Below are positions 1-7,774 of a stretch of DNA of 12,946 nucleotides, piece by piece. The notes beneath the pieces are model-generated. The model made no database searches. It was not told where the DNA came from and worked only from the letters and a program-made list of their open reading frames with translations. The DNA is from Burkholderiales bacterium (GTDB lineage: Bacteria > Pseudomonadota > Gammaproteobacteria > Burkholderiales > Burkholderiaceae_C): positions 1 through 12,946 of the forward strand of contig CANHOE010000033.1 of the NCBI GenBank assembly GCA_947462175.1, given 5' to 3'. A program made the position numbers and the translations under genes. The stretch's first letter is position 1; each line of letters starts with the position of its first letter.

Positions 1-738
1 CGACGCGACCTGAACCGCGAGATCAACATGGACGCGAACGCCTACGGCCGCAGCTCGGGCGATGTCTCGGCCGACATCCGGCGCATCCTGGACAGCGTGG
101 CCTGGCCCCCCGGCTACCGCTACAGCTTTGGTGGCAGCACGAAGAACATGGCCGAATCGTTCAGCTATGCGATCGGCGCGCTCGGGCTGGCGGTGGTGTT
201 CATCTACATGATCCTCGCGAGCCAGTTCCGCAGCTTCCTGCAGCCGCTGGCGCTGATGACATCCTTGCCGCTGACGCTGATCGGGGTGGTGCTGACGCTG
301 CTGATGTTCGGATCGACCCTGAACATGTTCAGCATCATTGGCATCGTGATGCTGATGGGGCTGGTCACGAAGAACGCGATTCTGCTCATCGACTTCGCTA
401 TTCGCGCGCGGGAGGGCACCGTGCCCGGCGAGGTGGCGACCGACCGCGAGAGCGCGCTGCTGCTGGCAGCGCGGGTGCGGCTTCGTCCGATTCTGATGAC
501 CACGCTGGCGATGATTTTCGGCATGGTGCCGCTGGCCTTCGCGCTGTCCGAGGGATCGGAGCAGCGCGCGCCGATGGGCCAGGCCGTGATCGGCGGCGTC
601 ATCGCCTCGTCGTTGCTGACGCTGGTCGTGGTGCCGGTGGTCTACTGCTACCTTGACGATTTGGCGGTATGGCTCAAGCGGCGCTGGGCCCGTCGGTCCC
701 CCAGCGCTGACACACCACCGCTGATCATGAGCAAATAA
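1..738 (+). CDS. RND-family (HAE1-type) inner-membrane efflux pump, C-terminal part
   Basis: This is the last 245 residues of a resistance-nodulation-division pump, open at the left edge of the window; a full family member has about 1,030-1,070 residues. Such pumps use the proton gradient to export drugs, solvents or other hydrophobic compounds through a periplasmic adaptor and a TolC-like channel. The visible part starts in the periplasmic loop, followed by five hydrophobic spans matching TM8 to TM12. The stretch GLVTKNAILLIDFA (about residues 121-134 from the edge) is the typical TM10 signature of hydrophobe/amphiphile exporters. The next cytoplasmic loop has the common pattern RLRPILMTTLAMIFGMVPLA before TM11. 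A basic tail ends at a TAA codon. The ATG at 28 is internal. The exported compound cannot be read from this part; a heavy-metal pump is less likely because the sequence fits HAE1 better. Confidence 0.95.
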   Translation, partial: RRDLNREINMDANAYGRSSGDVSADIRRILDSVAWPPGYRYSFGGSTKNMAESFSYAIGALGLAVVFIYMILASQFRSFLQPLALMTSLPLTLIGVVLTLLMFGSTLNMFSIIGIVMLMGLVTKNAILLIDFAIRAREGTVPGEVATDRESALLLAARVRLRPILMTTLAMIFGMVPLAFALSEGSEQRAPMGQAVIGGVIASSLLTLVVVPVVYCYLDDLAVWLKRRWARRSPSADTPPLIMSK

Positions 739-821
739 AATGCGTCTTTGCCGTCAGGCGTCGCCCGTTTTCGTCTGCTCGCACCGCATGACACCTCACT
801 GCCACCCAGCCCAGGATCGCC

Positions 822-1505
822 ATGGACATTGAACACGCCCGCTTCAACATGATCGAGCAGCAGATCCGGCCCTGGGAGGTGCTCGATGTCGAGGTGCTGT
901 CGCTGCTGGCAGCCATCCGGCGCGAGGATTTCCTCCCGCCGAAAGCTCGTTCGATGGCCTTTGTCGACACCGAAGTCGTGCTGCCCACTTCCACAGGCAC
1001 GCCGCAATCCATGTTGTCGCCGAAGGTCGAGGCCAGGCTGCTGCAGGAGCTTGACGTCGGCAAGCACGAGCGGGTGCTCGAGGTCGGCGCTGGCTCGGGC
1101 TTCATGGCGGCCTTGCTCGGCCACCGCGCACAACAGGTGCTGAGCCTGGAGATCGATGCCGATCTGTCTGCCTTTGCCAGCGCCAACCTGCGCCGCGCCG
1201 GGGCTTCCAACGTCACCGTGCGTCTGGCCGATGGATCGAAGGGCAGCGCCGCCGACGGTCCTTTCGACGTGATCGTGCTGTCCGGATCGGTGCCCCAGGT
1301 GCCGCAGATGCTGTTCGATCAGCTCAAGCCCGGGGGCCGGCTGGTGGCCATCGTCGGCCAGCTGCCGATCATGCAGGCGGTGCTCTACACCTGCGGCGCG
1401 GTCGGTGGGACTGCTGATCGAAGCACGATCAGCAGCGTCGAGCTGTTCGACACCGTGGCGCCCAGGCTGGTCGGCTTCGACGAGCCCAGCCGGTTTCACT
1501 TCTGA
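822..1505 (+). CDS. pcm: Protein-L-isoaspartate O-methyltransferase family protein
   Basis: A 227-residue cytoplasmic SAM-dependent methyltransferase of the PCMT family, whose classical members repair isoaspartyl residues in aged proteins. The SAM-binding motif I is VLEVGAGSG (85-93), followed by the acidic end of strand 2 (LSLEID, 107-112). The segment PQSMLSPKVEARLLQEL (61-77) occupies the place of the PCMT-specific substrate region 'ISxPxMxAxML'. Because that segment differs from the canonical one, true isoaspartyl repair is not certain and the enzyme may act on another substrate. The ATG at 822 has an AGGA ribosome-binding site at 813-816 and gives a family-like N-terminus (MDIEHARFNMIEQQIRPW). 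The stop codon overlaps the start of the rhodanese gene (TGATG), which points to one transcript. This gene, a rhodanese and a tolC in a row is an arrangement I recall from other Burkholderiales. Confidence 0.9.
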   Translation: MDIEHARFNMIEQQIRPWEVLDVEVLSLLAAIRREDFLPPKARSMAFVDTEVVLPTSTGTPQSMLSPKVEARLLQELDVGKHERVLEVGAGSGFMAALLGHRAQQVLSLEIDADLSAFASANLRRAGASNVTVRLADGSKGSAADGPFDVIVLSGSVPQVPQMLFDQLKPGGRLVAIVGQLPIMQAVLYTCGAVGGTADRSTISSVELFDTVAPRLVGFDEPSRFHF

Positions 1506-1858
1506 TGCAGCACATCGGCGCGCGCGAGTTTGCAGTGCTGCTTGCCGGCGCAAAAGCGTCCATGCAGGCAGCCGAATTGCCTCTGCTGCTGGATGTGCGC
1601 GAGCCCTGGGAGTTCGAACTGGCTTCGCTGCGCGCTGATGGCCTCGTCACCGTCAACCTGCCGATGAGCGAGATCGTGCAGCGCATCGGCGAACTCGACC
1701 CGGCGCGAGCCACCGTCTGCCTGTGCCACCACGGTGTGCGCAGCGCGCAGGTGGCGGCGTTCCTCGAGCAGCGCCAGGGGTTCACCTCGGTCACCAACTT
1801 CACGGGCGGCATCGATGCGTGGTCGATCGAGGTCGATCCGGGTGTTCCGCGTTATTGA
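1505..1858 (+). CDS. Single-domain rhodanese-like protein
   Basis: A 117-residue protein made of one rhodanese domain, the fold that carries sulfur as a cysteine persulfide. The first signature is LLLDVREPWEFELA (27-40). The active-site loop is C-H-H-G-V-R-S with the likely catalytic Cys at residue 74 (a second Cys is at 72). The C-terminal signature is NFTGGIDAWS (98-107). Loop length and overall size match GlpE/PspE-type sulfurtransferases rather than the two-domain thiosulfate or mercaptopyruvate enzymes. No signal peptide is seen, so it should be cytoplasmic. The ATG overlaps the stop codon of the upstream methyltransferase by one base, so its translation is probably coupled. The physiological sulfur donor and acceptor cannot be told from sequence. 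Confidence 0.93.
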   Translation: MQHIGAREFAVLLAGAKASMQAAELPLLLDVREPWEFELASLRADGLVTVNLPMSEIVQRIGELDPARATVCLCHHGVRSAQVAAFLEQRQGFTSVTNFTGGIDAWSIEVDPGVPRY

Positions 1859-1906
1859 GTCCCGCCGTTGATCGCCCCCGTTCATCGTTCCCACTGAGCC
1901 GCAGCC

Positions 1907-3283
1907 ATGCTGACCCCGCCGATTCACCGTCGATGCGCCTTGCTGGCACCGAGGCAGCAGCCCTGGGCGCGGATGGCAACGCTCACCGCACTGAATCTGG
2001 CCGCGCTGTGCATGGGCACTGCGCAGGCGCAGAGCCTCGACGAGCTCTACACCGCCGCGCGTGGCTACGACGCGACCTATCTCTCGGCTCGCTCACTGGC
2101 CGACTCGGCCCAGTACCGCGCTGCACAGGCTGACGCGCTTTTGCGACCGAGCGTGAGCCTGGACGCCAGTGCCAACACCGGGCGCGTCGAAACCGGGTTT
2201 GCCAATGGTTCGTTCAACACCCGGTCTGGGCAAGTGTCCGCACGTCAGCCGCTGTTCAACCTCAACAGCAGCGTCACCATCGACCAGGCACAACGTGAGC
2301 TGGAGGCCTCCGCTCTGCGGCTGGAGGTGGCCGAGCAGGACCTCATCGTGCGGTTGGCCCAGGCCTATTTCGATGTGCTGGCAGCGCAGGATGCGCTGGC
2401 CACCAACCGCACCAGCAAGGTCGCGATCAGCGAGCAACTGGCGTCGGCGAAGCGCAATTTCGAGGTGGGGACGGCGACCATCACCGACACGCGCGAGGCC
2501 CAGGCCCGCTTCGATCTGGCCACTGCGCAGGAGCTCGCCGCCGACAACGATCTGCGCAACAAGCGCATCGCACTCGACCTCCTGGTCGGCCGCAGCAACG
2601 TCGAGCCCAAGGGCCTGACGCCACCCGTCAGCCTGCCGTCGATCGCTCCCGCCGACGCAGAAGTCTGGGCGCGCAATGCCGATGCACAACATCCGTCGGT
2701 ACGGCTGGCGCAGCTGTCTCTCGACGTAGCGCGGCTCGAAACCAGCAAGGCCCGCTCGGGCCACTTTCCGACACTCGACGCGGTGGCCAGCGTGAGCAGC
2801 CAGTACAACTCGACCGGGAGGAGCGGCAGCCAGCTTTCCAGCGCCGGCACCACCAACACCGGCAGCATCGGTGTGCAATTCAATCTGCCGCTGTTCACCG
2901 GTTTGTCGGTGCAGAACCGAATCAAGGAAACGCTGTCGCTCGAAGACAAGTCGCAGAACGATCTGGAAGCTGCGCGCCGAGCGGTGTCGCTGAGCACCCG
3001 GCAGGCTTACTTCGGCGTGCAGTCTTTGCAGGCGCAGGTACTCGCATTGGAGGCGGCCGAATCATCCAGCGCGCTGGCCCTGGAGGCGACACAGGTCGGC
3101 TACCGTGTGGGCGTGCGGGTCAACATCGATGTGCTGAACGCGCAGACGCAGCTCTACACCACACGTCGCGACCTCTCGAAAGCCCGCTACGACACCTTGC
3201 TGGGCGGCCTGCGTTTGCGACAGGCCGCTGGGCAGCTGAAGCCGGAGGATGTGACCGCCGTCAGCCGGCTGTTGGCTCGCTGA
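1907..3283 (+). CDS. tolC: TolC family outer-membrane channel protein
   Basis: A 458-residue TolC-type protein, the trimeric outer-membrane and periplasmic duct used by type I secretion and by RND or ABC export pumps. After a hydrophobic signal segment (about 24-41, ending TAQA before QS) the mature protein begins SLDELYTAARGYDATYLSA, typical of TolC. Two homologous halves follow, each with long helices and a beta-barrel stretch; for example SVSLDASANTGR and later FPTLDAVASVSSQYN. The YFDVLAAQDAL and RNFEVGTATITDTREAQARFD stretches, and GYRVGVRVNIDVLNAQTQLYTTRRDL near the end, are the characteristic coiled-coil repeats. The start is uncertain: an in-frame ATG at 1973 (residue 23) gives a more standard signal peptide than 1907. 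It follows the rhodanese gene by 48 bases and may be co-transcribed. Possible partners include the RND pump at the left edge; that pairing is inference. Confidence 0.93.
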   Translation: MLTPPIHRRCALLAPRQQPWARMATLTALNLAALCMGTAQAQSLDELYTAARGYDATYLSARSLADSAQYRAAQADALLRPSVSLDASANTGRVETGFANGSFNTRSGQVSARQPLFNLNSSVTIDQAQRELEASALRLEVAEQDLIVRLAQAYFDVLAAQDALATNRTSKVAISEQLASAKRNFEVGTATITDTREAQARFDLATAQELAADNDLRNKRIALDLLVGRSNVEPKGLTPPVSLPSIAPADAEVWARNADAQHPSVRLAQLSLDVARLETSKARSGHFPTLDAVASVSSQYNSTGRSGSQLSSAGTTNTGSIGVQFNLPLFTGLSVQNRIKETLSLEDKSQNDLEAARRAVSLSTRQAYFGVQSLQAQVLALEAAESSSALALEATQVGYRVGVRVNIDVLNAQTQLYTTRRDLSKARYDTLLGGLRLRQAAGQLKPEDVTAVSRLLAR

Positions 3284-3310
3284 CCCAATCACCTGCGCAA
3301 TGCGGGCAAG

Positions 3311-4225
3311 TCAGCGCCGCATCAAGGTGCTCTTGCCGAACAGGCTCTCGATGAGGTCTACCGCCACCTCGGCGGTCTGGTTGCGAACATCGAGCGCCGG
3401 GTTCAGCTCCATCACGTCGAGGCTGGCCAGCCGACCGGTGTCGGCGATCATCTCCATGCACAGCTGCGCTTCGCGGTAGGTCGGCCCGCCCGGGACGGTG
3501 GTGCCCACGCCTGGCGCGATCTGCGGGTCGAGGAAATCGACATCGAAGCTGACGTGCAGGTGCGTGTTGACGTCGAGCGTGGCCAGTGCGAGTTCCATCG
3601 CGTGGCGCATGCCCATCTCGTCGATGAAGCGCATGTCGAAGACATCCAATTCCTGTTCGTGAACGAAACGCTTCTCGCCGGCATCCACACTGCGGATGCC
3701 GATCTGCCGCACCCATTTCGGGTTGATCGCGGGAACCTGGCCGCCGATCTCGATCAATTCCTGGGGACCATGGCCACACAGGCAGGCGACCGGCATGCCG
3801 TGGAGGTTGCCGCTGGGCGTCAGCATGTGCGTGTTGAAGTCGGCGTGCGCATCCAGCCACAGCACGCGCAGCCGCTTGCCGACCTCACGGCAGTGGCGCG
3901 CCACGGCGCTGATCGATCCGATGCCGAGACAGTGGTCGCCACCCAGCAGCACCGGCATCCGGTTCAGCTTGAGCTCGGCATAGACCGCGTCGTGCACCAG
4001 ACGGTTCCAGGCGATCACCTCCGGCAGGTGCCGGTAGCCGTCTGCTGCGGGCAACCAGGGGTTGGTCGGGCCGCTGAGGTTGCCGCGGTCGAGCACCTCG
4101 AGTCCGTGGCCCTGCAGTGCCGGTACGATGTTCGCGACCCGCAGTGCTTCAGGTCCCATGCTGGCGCCGCGCCTCCCGGCACCGATGTCGGTGGGCGCAC
4201 CGATCAGGCTCAGGTGCAGGTTCAT
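3311..4225 (-). CDS. rocF: Arginase
   Basis: A 304-residue ureohydrolase that should hydrolyse L-arginine to L-ornithine and urea. All six ligands of the binuclear manganese centre are visible: His98 in GGDHCLG, Asp125, His127 and Asp129 in LDAHADFN, and Asp228 and Asp230 in SFDVDFLDP. The N-terminus SLIGAPTDIGAGRRGASMGPEALR and the NTHMLTPSGNLHGMP loop (131-145) are arginase features and favour arginase over agmatinase or formiminoglutamase. The C-terminus has the family's SLDVMELNPALD segment (268-279). It is the last gene of a minus-strand run, 19 bases after the LOG-family gene, with no strong Shine-Dalgarno sequence, so translation may depend on upstream reading. It converges with tolC, leaving 27 bases between the two stops and no clear terminator there. 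It probably serves arginine use as nitrogen source. Confidence 0.94.
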   Translation of the reverse strand: MNLHLSLIGAPTDIGAGRRGASMGPEALRVANIVPALQGHGLEVLDRGNLSGPTNPWLPAADGYRHLPEVIAWNRLVHDAVYAELKLNRMPVLLGGDHCLGIGSISAVARHCREVGKRLRVLWLDAHADFNTHMLTPSGNLHGMPVACLCGHGPQELIEIGGQVPAINPKWVRQIGIRSVDAGEKRFVHEQELDVFDMRFIDEMGMRHAMELALATLDVNTHLHVSFDVDFLDPQIAPGVGTTVPGGPTYREAQLCMEMIADTGRLASLDVMELNPALDVRNQTAEVAVDLIESLFGKSTLMRR

Positions 4226-4244
4226 GTGCAGGCGGTCTAAGGTG

Positions 4245-5147
4245 TCAGATGTCGACGGCGAACTCGCCAGTCTGCGTCGCCGGTGCGTCGAAGCCGTATT
4301 CCGCTTCGAGCACAGCCCAGGCTTCCTCGGCGGTCTCGACGTAGCGAAACAGGTGCACGTCAGCGGGCGAAATCATGCCGGTCTCGATCAGCACATCGAA
4401 GTTGATCAGCCGCGACCAGAACTCGCGTCCGAACAGCAGGATCGGCCGCTTGCGGCATTTGCCGGTCTGCACCAGCGTCATCGTCTCGAACAGTTCATCA
4501 AGGGTGCCGAAGCCGCCCGGGAAGCACACCAGCGCGATGCTGCGCATCAGGAAGTGCATCTTGCGCAGCGCGAAGTAGTGGAACTGGAAGCACAGCTCCG
4601 GCGTGATGTACGGGTTGGGCTCCTGCTCGTGTGGCAGCACGATGTTCAGCCCGATGCTCTTGCCACCGACCTCGAATGCGCCGCGGTTGCCCGCTTCCAT
4701 GATGCCCGGGCCGCCGCCTGTGACCACATAGACAGGGTTGTCCATGTCGGCCGTGCGCTGCGTGACGAGGGCAGCGAAGCGACGAGCTTCATCGTAGTAG
4801 CGGGACATCAGCACGCGGCTTTCGGCGACGCGGATGGCCGAGGCATCGTCCCGGGCCTGAGCTTCCGCAAGACCAGCGGCGGCGGCTTCGGGCGACAGGA
4901 TGCGCGCGCTGCCGAAGATGACGATCGTCGACTCGATCCCCGCTTCCTTTTGCACCATCTCGGGTTTCAGCAGTTCGAGCTGCATGCGCACCGGTCGAAG
5001 TTCTTCGCGCAGCAGGAAATCGTTGTCGGTGAAGGCGAGCCGGTAGGCGCTTTCCGGGCCGCCGTAGCGCGAGGGCGGCGTGGCGGTGCTGGCGTCCTCC
5101 TGGGCCGTCGGGAAGTTGCGCGCGGTGAGTTCGGTGCGTTTGTCCAT
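4245..5147 (-). CDS. LOG family protein (TIGR00730-type nucleotide 5'-monophosphate phosphoribohydrolase-like)
   Basis: A 300-residue Rossmann-fold protein of the LOG / 'lysine decarboxylase-like' family. These enzymes split nucleoside 5'-monophosphates (cytokinin ribotides in plants, purine or pyrimidine monophosphates in bacteria) into base and ribose 5-phosphate; they are not lysine decarboxylases in spite of older names. The two family signatures are present: GGGPGIMEAGNRGA (144-157) and PGGFGTLDELFE (210-221), the latter holding the catalytic Glu region of the PGGxGTxxE motif. The N-terminal 70 residues, up to STIVIFGSAR, are an extra extension compared with the short (about 190-residue) LOG proteins, so this is the longer bacterial type. 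It starts 36 bases after the MoeB-like gene and ends 19 bases before arginase, suggesting a common transcript. The actual substrate is unknown. Confidence 0.9.
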   Translation of the reverse strand: MDKRTELTARNFPTAQEDASTATPPSRYGGPESAYRLAFTDNDFLLREELRPVRMQLELLKPEMVQKEAGIESTIVIFGSARILSPEAAAAGLAEAQARDDASAIRVAESRVLMSRYYDEARRFAALVTQRTADMDNPVYVVTGGGPGIMEAGNRGAFEVGGKSIGLNIVLPHEQEPNPYITPELCFQFHYFALRKMHFLMRSIALVCFPGGFGTLDELFETMTLVQTGKCRKRPILLFGREFWSRLINFDVLIETGMISPADVHLFRYVETAEEAWAVLEAEYGFDAPATQTGEFAVDI

Positions 5148-5183
5148 GCGGTGCAGCTTAGCGTGTTGGTAGGCGCGAGGGTG

Positions 5184-5954
5184 TCAACGGCGAGGTGCCG
5201 CGCACACGGGGCAATCGGGGTCGCGTGCCAGTCGGATTTCAGTCCACTCCATCCGGCGGGCGTCAAGCATCTGCAGCCGACCCGCCAGCGAGCCACCGAC
5301 ACCGGCCAGCAGCTTCAGCGCCTCGGCCGCCTGAACGCTGCCGATGATGCCGACCAGCGGAGCGAACACACCCATCGTCGCGCAGCGCGCTTCCTCGAAC
5401 GTGGCATCAGGTGGGAAGATGCAGGCATAGCAGGGGTGATCGGCCTGGCGGGTGCCGCGCTGGGCGGTGACGTAGACGGACACTTGCCCGTCGAAGCCAA
5501 TCGCCGCCCCCGACACCAGCGGCCGGGCATGCCGAACACAGGCCGCGTTCACTGCCTGCCGTGTCGCGAAGTTGTCACAGCAATCGATGACCAGGTCCGC
5601 TGCGGCGACCCGCTCATTCAGCCGCACGGCATCGGCGCGCTCACGGAGGGCGACCACCTGCACTTCGGGGTTGATCCCATGCACCGTGGCCGCTGCGGAA
5701 TCGACCTTGGCCTTCCCGAGGCTCGCCATCGAGTGGGCGATCTGCCGCTGCAGGTTCGTCAACTCCACCGTGTCGTCGTCGACGATCGTCAATTTGCCGA
5801 TGCCGGCAGTGCCCAGGTACATCGCCACCGGCGAGCCCAGACCGCCAGCACCGATCACCAGCACATGCGCTGCCAGCAGTCGCTGCTGGCCATCGATACC
5901 GATCTCGTCGAGCAGGATGTGGCGCGAGTAACGCAGCAGTTGGTCGTCGTTCAT
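5184..5954 (-). CDS. moeB: MoeB/ThiF family adenylyltransferase (E1-like)
   Basis: A 256-residue E1-like enzyme that adenylates the C-terminal Gly-Gly of a small sulfur carrier (MoaD for molybdopterin, or ThiS for thiazole). Numbered from the start chosen here, the ATP-binding loop is GAGGLGS (35-41), the DDDTVELTNLQRQ motif spans 59-71, and two CxxC pairs (CYAC 175-178 and CPVC 248-251) should bind structural zinc. CATMGVFAPLVGIIGSVQAAEALK (191-214) is the conserved crossover-loop region. Length matches MoeB/ThiF without an added rhodanese domain. A longer reading frame begins at 5984, but that ATG lies in the loop of a strong terminator hairpin, and family members begin at MNDxQLLRYSRH; the start at 5954 is therefore preferred. 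No moaD, thiS or thiG is nearby, so MoeB versus ThiF cannot be settled from context. Confidence 0.93.
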   Translation of the reverse strand: MNDDQLLRYSRHILLDEIGIDGQQRLLAAHVLVIGAGGLGSPVAMYLGTAGIGKLTIVDDDTVELTNLQRQIAHSMASLGKAKVDSAAATVHGINPEVQVVALRERADAVRLNERVAAADLVIDCCDNFATRQAVNAACVRHARPLVSGAAIGFDGQVSVYVTAQRGTRQADHPCYACIFPPDATFEEARCATMGVFAPLVGIIGSVQAAEALKLLAGVGGSLAGRLQMLDARRMEWTEIRLARDPDCPVCAAPRR

Positions 5955-5969
5955 CGGAGTGAAGACACG

Positions 5970-5996
5970 AAAAAACGCCCGCATGCAGCGGGCGTT
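5970..5996 (-). terminator. Intrinsic terminator after ctpA
   Basis: A perfect 9-bp stem (5974-5982 pairing with 5988-5996, AACGCCCGC/GCGGGCGTT) closes a 5-base loop and is followed on the minus strand by six T residues (5975-5970). It lies 66 bases after the ctpA stop and 16 bases before the moeB start, so it should end the ctpA transcript and set moeB apart, or allow only read-through into it. Confidence 0.88.
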
Positions 5997-6061
5997 GGAG
6001 ATCGTGGAGTGCGGCTGGCCTTCACCGTCGGGCCGCGTGCTGCCCTGATCGCCGCGACTCG

Positions 6062-7504
6062 TCAGTTCGAATCGGGATCAACCTTGCGCTCGGTCATCGA
6101 TTTGCTGACCAGTACCGGCTTGCCCTTGAGACGGTTGATCGCCTGAGCCAGTTGGAAGTCGTCTTCGCTACCGAACTCTGCCGGGGGCTTGATCGGCGCG
6201 GCGGCTTTCTTGGCGCTTTCCTCTTCGAGCTTCTTGCGGGCGAGCTCGCGCGCTTTCTCGCGGGCTTCGTCCTTCACTTCAGCGCCCTGGCCGCTTTGCA
6301 AGTGCTTTTCCAGGTCGGCTTCACGAGGGCGCAAGGCCGAGAACAGGTTGCCCTCGGCGGTTTCGTCGATCATCACATCGGGCACGATGCCCTTGGCCTG
6401 GATCGATTTGCCACTCGGCGTGTAGTAACGCGCGGTGGTGATCTTCAGCGCTGTGTCAGGGGAGAGCTGCCGCACGGTCTGCACCGAGCCCTTGCCGAAG
6501 GTCTGCCCGCCCATCACAGTGGCACGCTTGTTGTCCTGCAAGGCGCCGGCAACGATCTCGCTGGCCGAAGCCGATCCTTCATTCACCAGCACCACCAGCG
6601 GCACCGACTTCAGCGCTTCAGGCAGGCGCCGCAACGGATCGGTACCGCCGCGCCGCAGGTAGTACTCCGGACCGGCTTTGAAGATCGACTTCGACTCAGG
6701 AATCTGGCCGTTGGTTGTCACCACCGTGGCATCTGCCGGCAGGAAGGCCGAGGAAATCGCCACCGATGCCTCGAGCAGACCGCCCGGATCGTTGCGCAGA
6801 TCGAGCACGATGCCCTTGAGGTTGGGATCCTGTTTGTAGATCTCTTCGAGCTTGCGGGCGAAGTCCTCGACAGTGCGGTCCTGGAACTGGCTGACACGCA
6901 CCCAGGCGTATCCCGGCTCGACCAGCTTCGCGCGCACGCTGACAGTGCGGATTTCCTCGCGCACGATCGTGACGGGGAAGGTGCGGTCTTCGGACTTGCG
7001 AAACAAGGTCAGCACGACCTTGGTGCCGGGTTCACCTCGCATGCGCTTGACTGCCTGCTCCAGCGTGAGACCCTTCACCACGGTGTCGTCGATCTTGGTG
7101 ATCAGATCACCGCTCTTCAGCCCGCCGCGGTAGGCGGGCGATCCTTCAATCGGCGTGACCACCTTGACCAGACCGTCTTCCATGCCGATCTCGATGCCGA
7201 CACCGACGAAGCGGCCGGACGTGCCTTCGCGGAATTCCTTCCAAGATTTCTTGTCGAAGTACTGAGAGTGCGGATCCAGCCCGGCGACCATCCCGCCGAT
7301 GGCGTCGGTGATCAGTTTCTTTTCGTCGACCGGTTCAACGTAGTCGCTCTTGACCATGCCGAACACTGCCGCCAGCTGCTGCAATTCATCCAGGGGGAGC
7401 GAGCTGACAGAGTTTCGAGCGGTCGCCTGCAGTTGCATCGTGACCAGCGCGCCGGCCACGGCACCCAGCGCGATCCAACCTGAAATCTTGAACTTCGTAC
7501 CCAT
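6062..7504 (-). CDS. ctpA: S41 family C-terminal processing peptidase
   Basis: A carboxyl-terminal processing serine protease with an N-terminal membrane anchor or signal (hydrophobic ISGWIALGAVAGALVTMQL), so the protein acts in the periplasm; relatives trim or degrade envelope proteins such as murein hydrolases. Counting from the longer possible start at 7531 (489 residues), a PDZ domain covers about 108-190, with the S41 protease core after it. The catalytic Ser-Lys dyad is Ser322 in NEGSASASEI and Lys347 in GQTFGKGSVQ, with the 25-residue spacing known from E. coli Prc (S430/K455). The start at 7504 (480 residues) is chosen: it has an AGAGGG ribosome-binding site at 7511-7516, whereas the 7531 ATG would leave almost no leader behind the -10-like box at 7546-7551. 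The C-terminus is rich in charged residues and alanine, as in other proteobacterial CtpA proteins. Confidence 0.94.
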   Translation of the reverse strand: MGTKFKISGWIALGAVAGALVTMQLQATARNSVSSLPLDELQQLAAVFGMVKSDYVEPVDEKKLITDAIGGMVAGLDPHSQYFDKKSWKEFREGTSGRFVGVGIEIGMEDGLVKVVTPIEGSPAYRGGLKSGDLITKIDDTVVKGLTLEQAVKRMRGEPGTKVVLTLFRKSEDRTFPVTIVREEIRTVSVRAKLVEPGYAWVRVSQFQDRTVEDFARKLEEIYKQDPNLKGIVLDLRNDPGGLLEASVAISSAFLPADATVVTTNGQIPESKSIFKAGPEYYLRRGGTDPLRRLPEALKSVPLVVLVNEGSASASEIVAGALQDNKRATVMGGQTFGKGSVQTVRQLSPDTALKITTARYYTPSGKSIQAKGIVPDVMIDETAEGNLFSALRPREADLEKHLQSGQGAEVKDEAREKARELARKKLEEESAKKAAAPIKPPAEFGSEDDFQLAQAINRLKGKPVLVSKSMTERKVDPDSN

Positions 7505-7545
7505 GTCCGACCCTCTAACTGGCTTGTGCATTCGATCCTCGTCTC

Positions 7546-7551
7546 AGTATA
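7546..7551 (-). promoter_or_regulatory. Possible -10 box of the ctpA promoter
   Basis: On the minus strand the sequence reads TATACT, one base away from the sigma-70 -10 consensus. It would place transcription start near 7539 and give a leader of roughly 35 bases to the ATG at 7504. No good -35 element is seen 16-18 bases upstream, so it could be an activator-dependent or weak promoter, or a chance match. Confidence 0.4.
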
Positions 7552-7774
7552 GAACCCAGGGCTGTATCGATGCTGCAGGAGCTGGCTTAGTTTCAGATGA
7601 TGAAGCCGCGGGGCAAAAGAAATGCCGGATCGACGTCAAAGCTGACGCATCGGGCCGACCGAGGCATTCAAGTTCGGCCCCGTGGCGTCGATAGCAAGCT
7701 GAAGTCCGTGCTTTCTGGGCGATGGCACTCTGCCACCGCCGCGCATTGGCATTGACCGATGACAAGGCCGCGCG

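Noticed and set aside
3284..3310. Possible bidirectional terminator between tolC and arginase
   Set aside because: Only a short imperfect stem (CCTGC/GCGGG) with no T-run on either strand.
4062..6146. A 694-residue open frame on the plus strand across arginase, LOG and moeB
   Set aside because: It is antisense to three well-identified genes; its His/Arg/Gln-rich translation has no domain character and is a normal by-product of GC-rich coding DNA.
6152..7483. A 443-residue open frame on the plus strand opposite ctpA
   Set aside because: Antisense shadow of a protease gene with intact catalytic motifs.
7544..7765. A 73-residue minus-strand frame between ctpA and the small unknown gene
   Set aside because: No domain character, and it runs across the likely ctpA promoter region.
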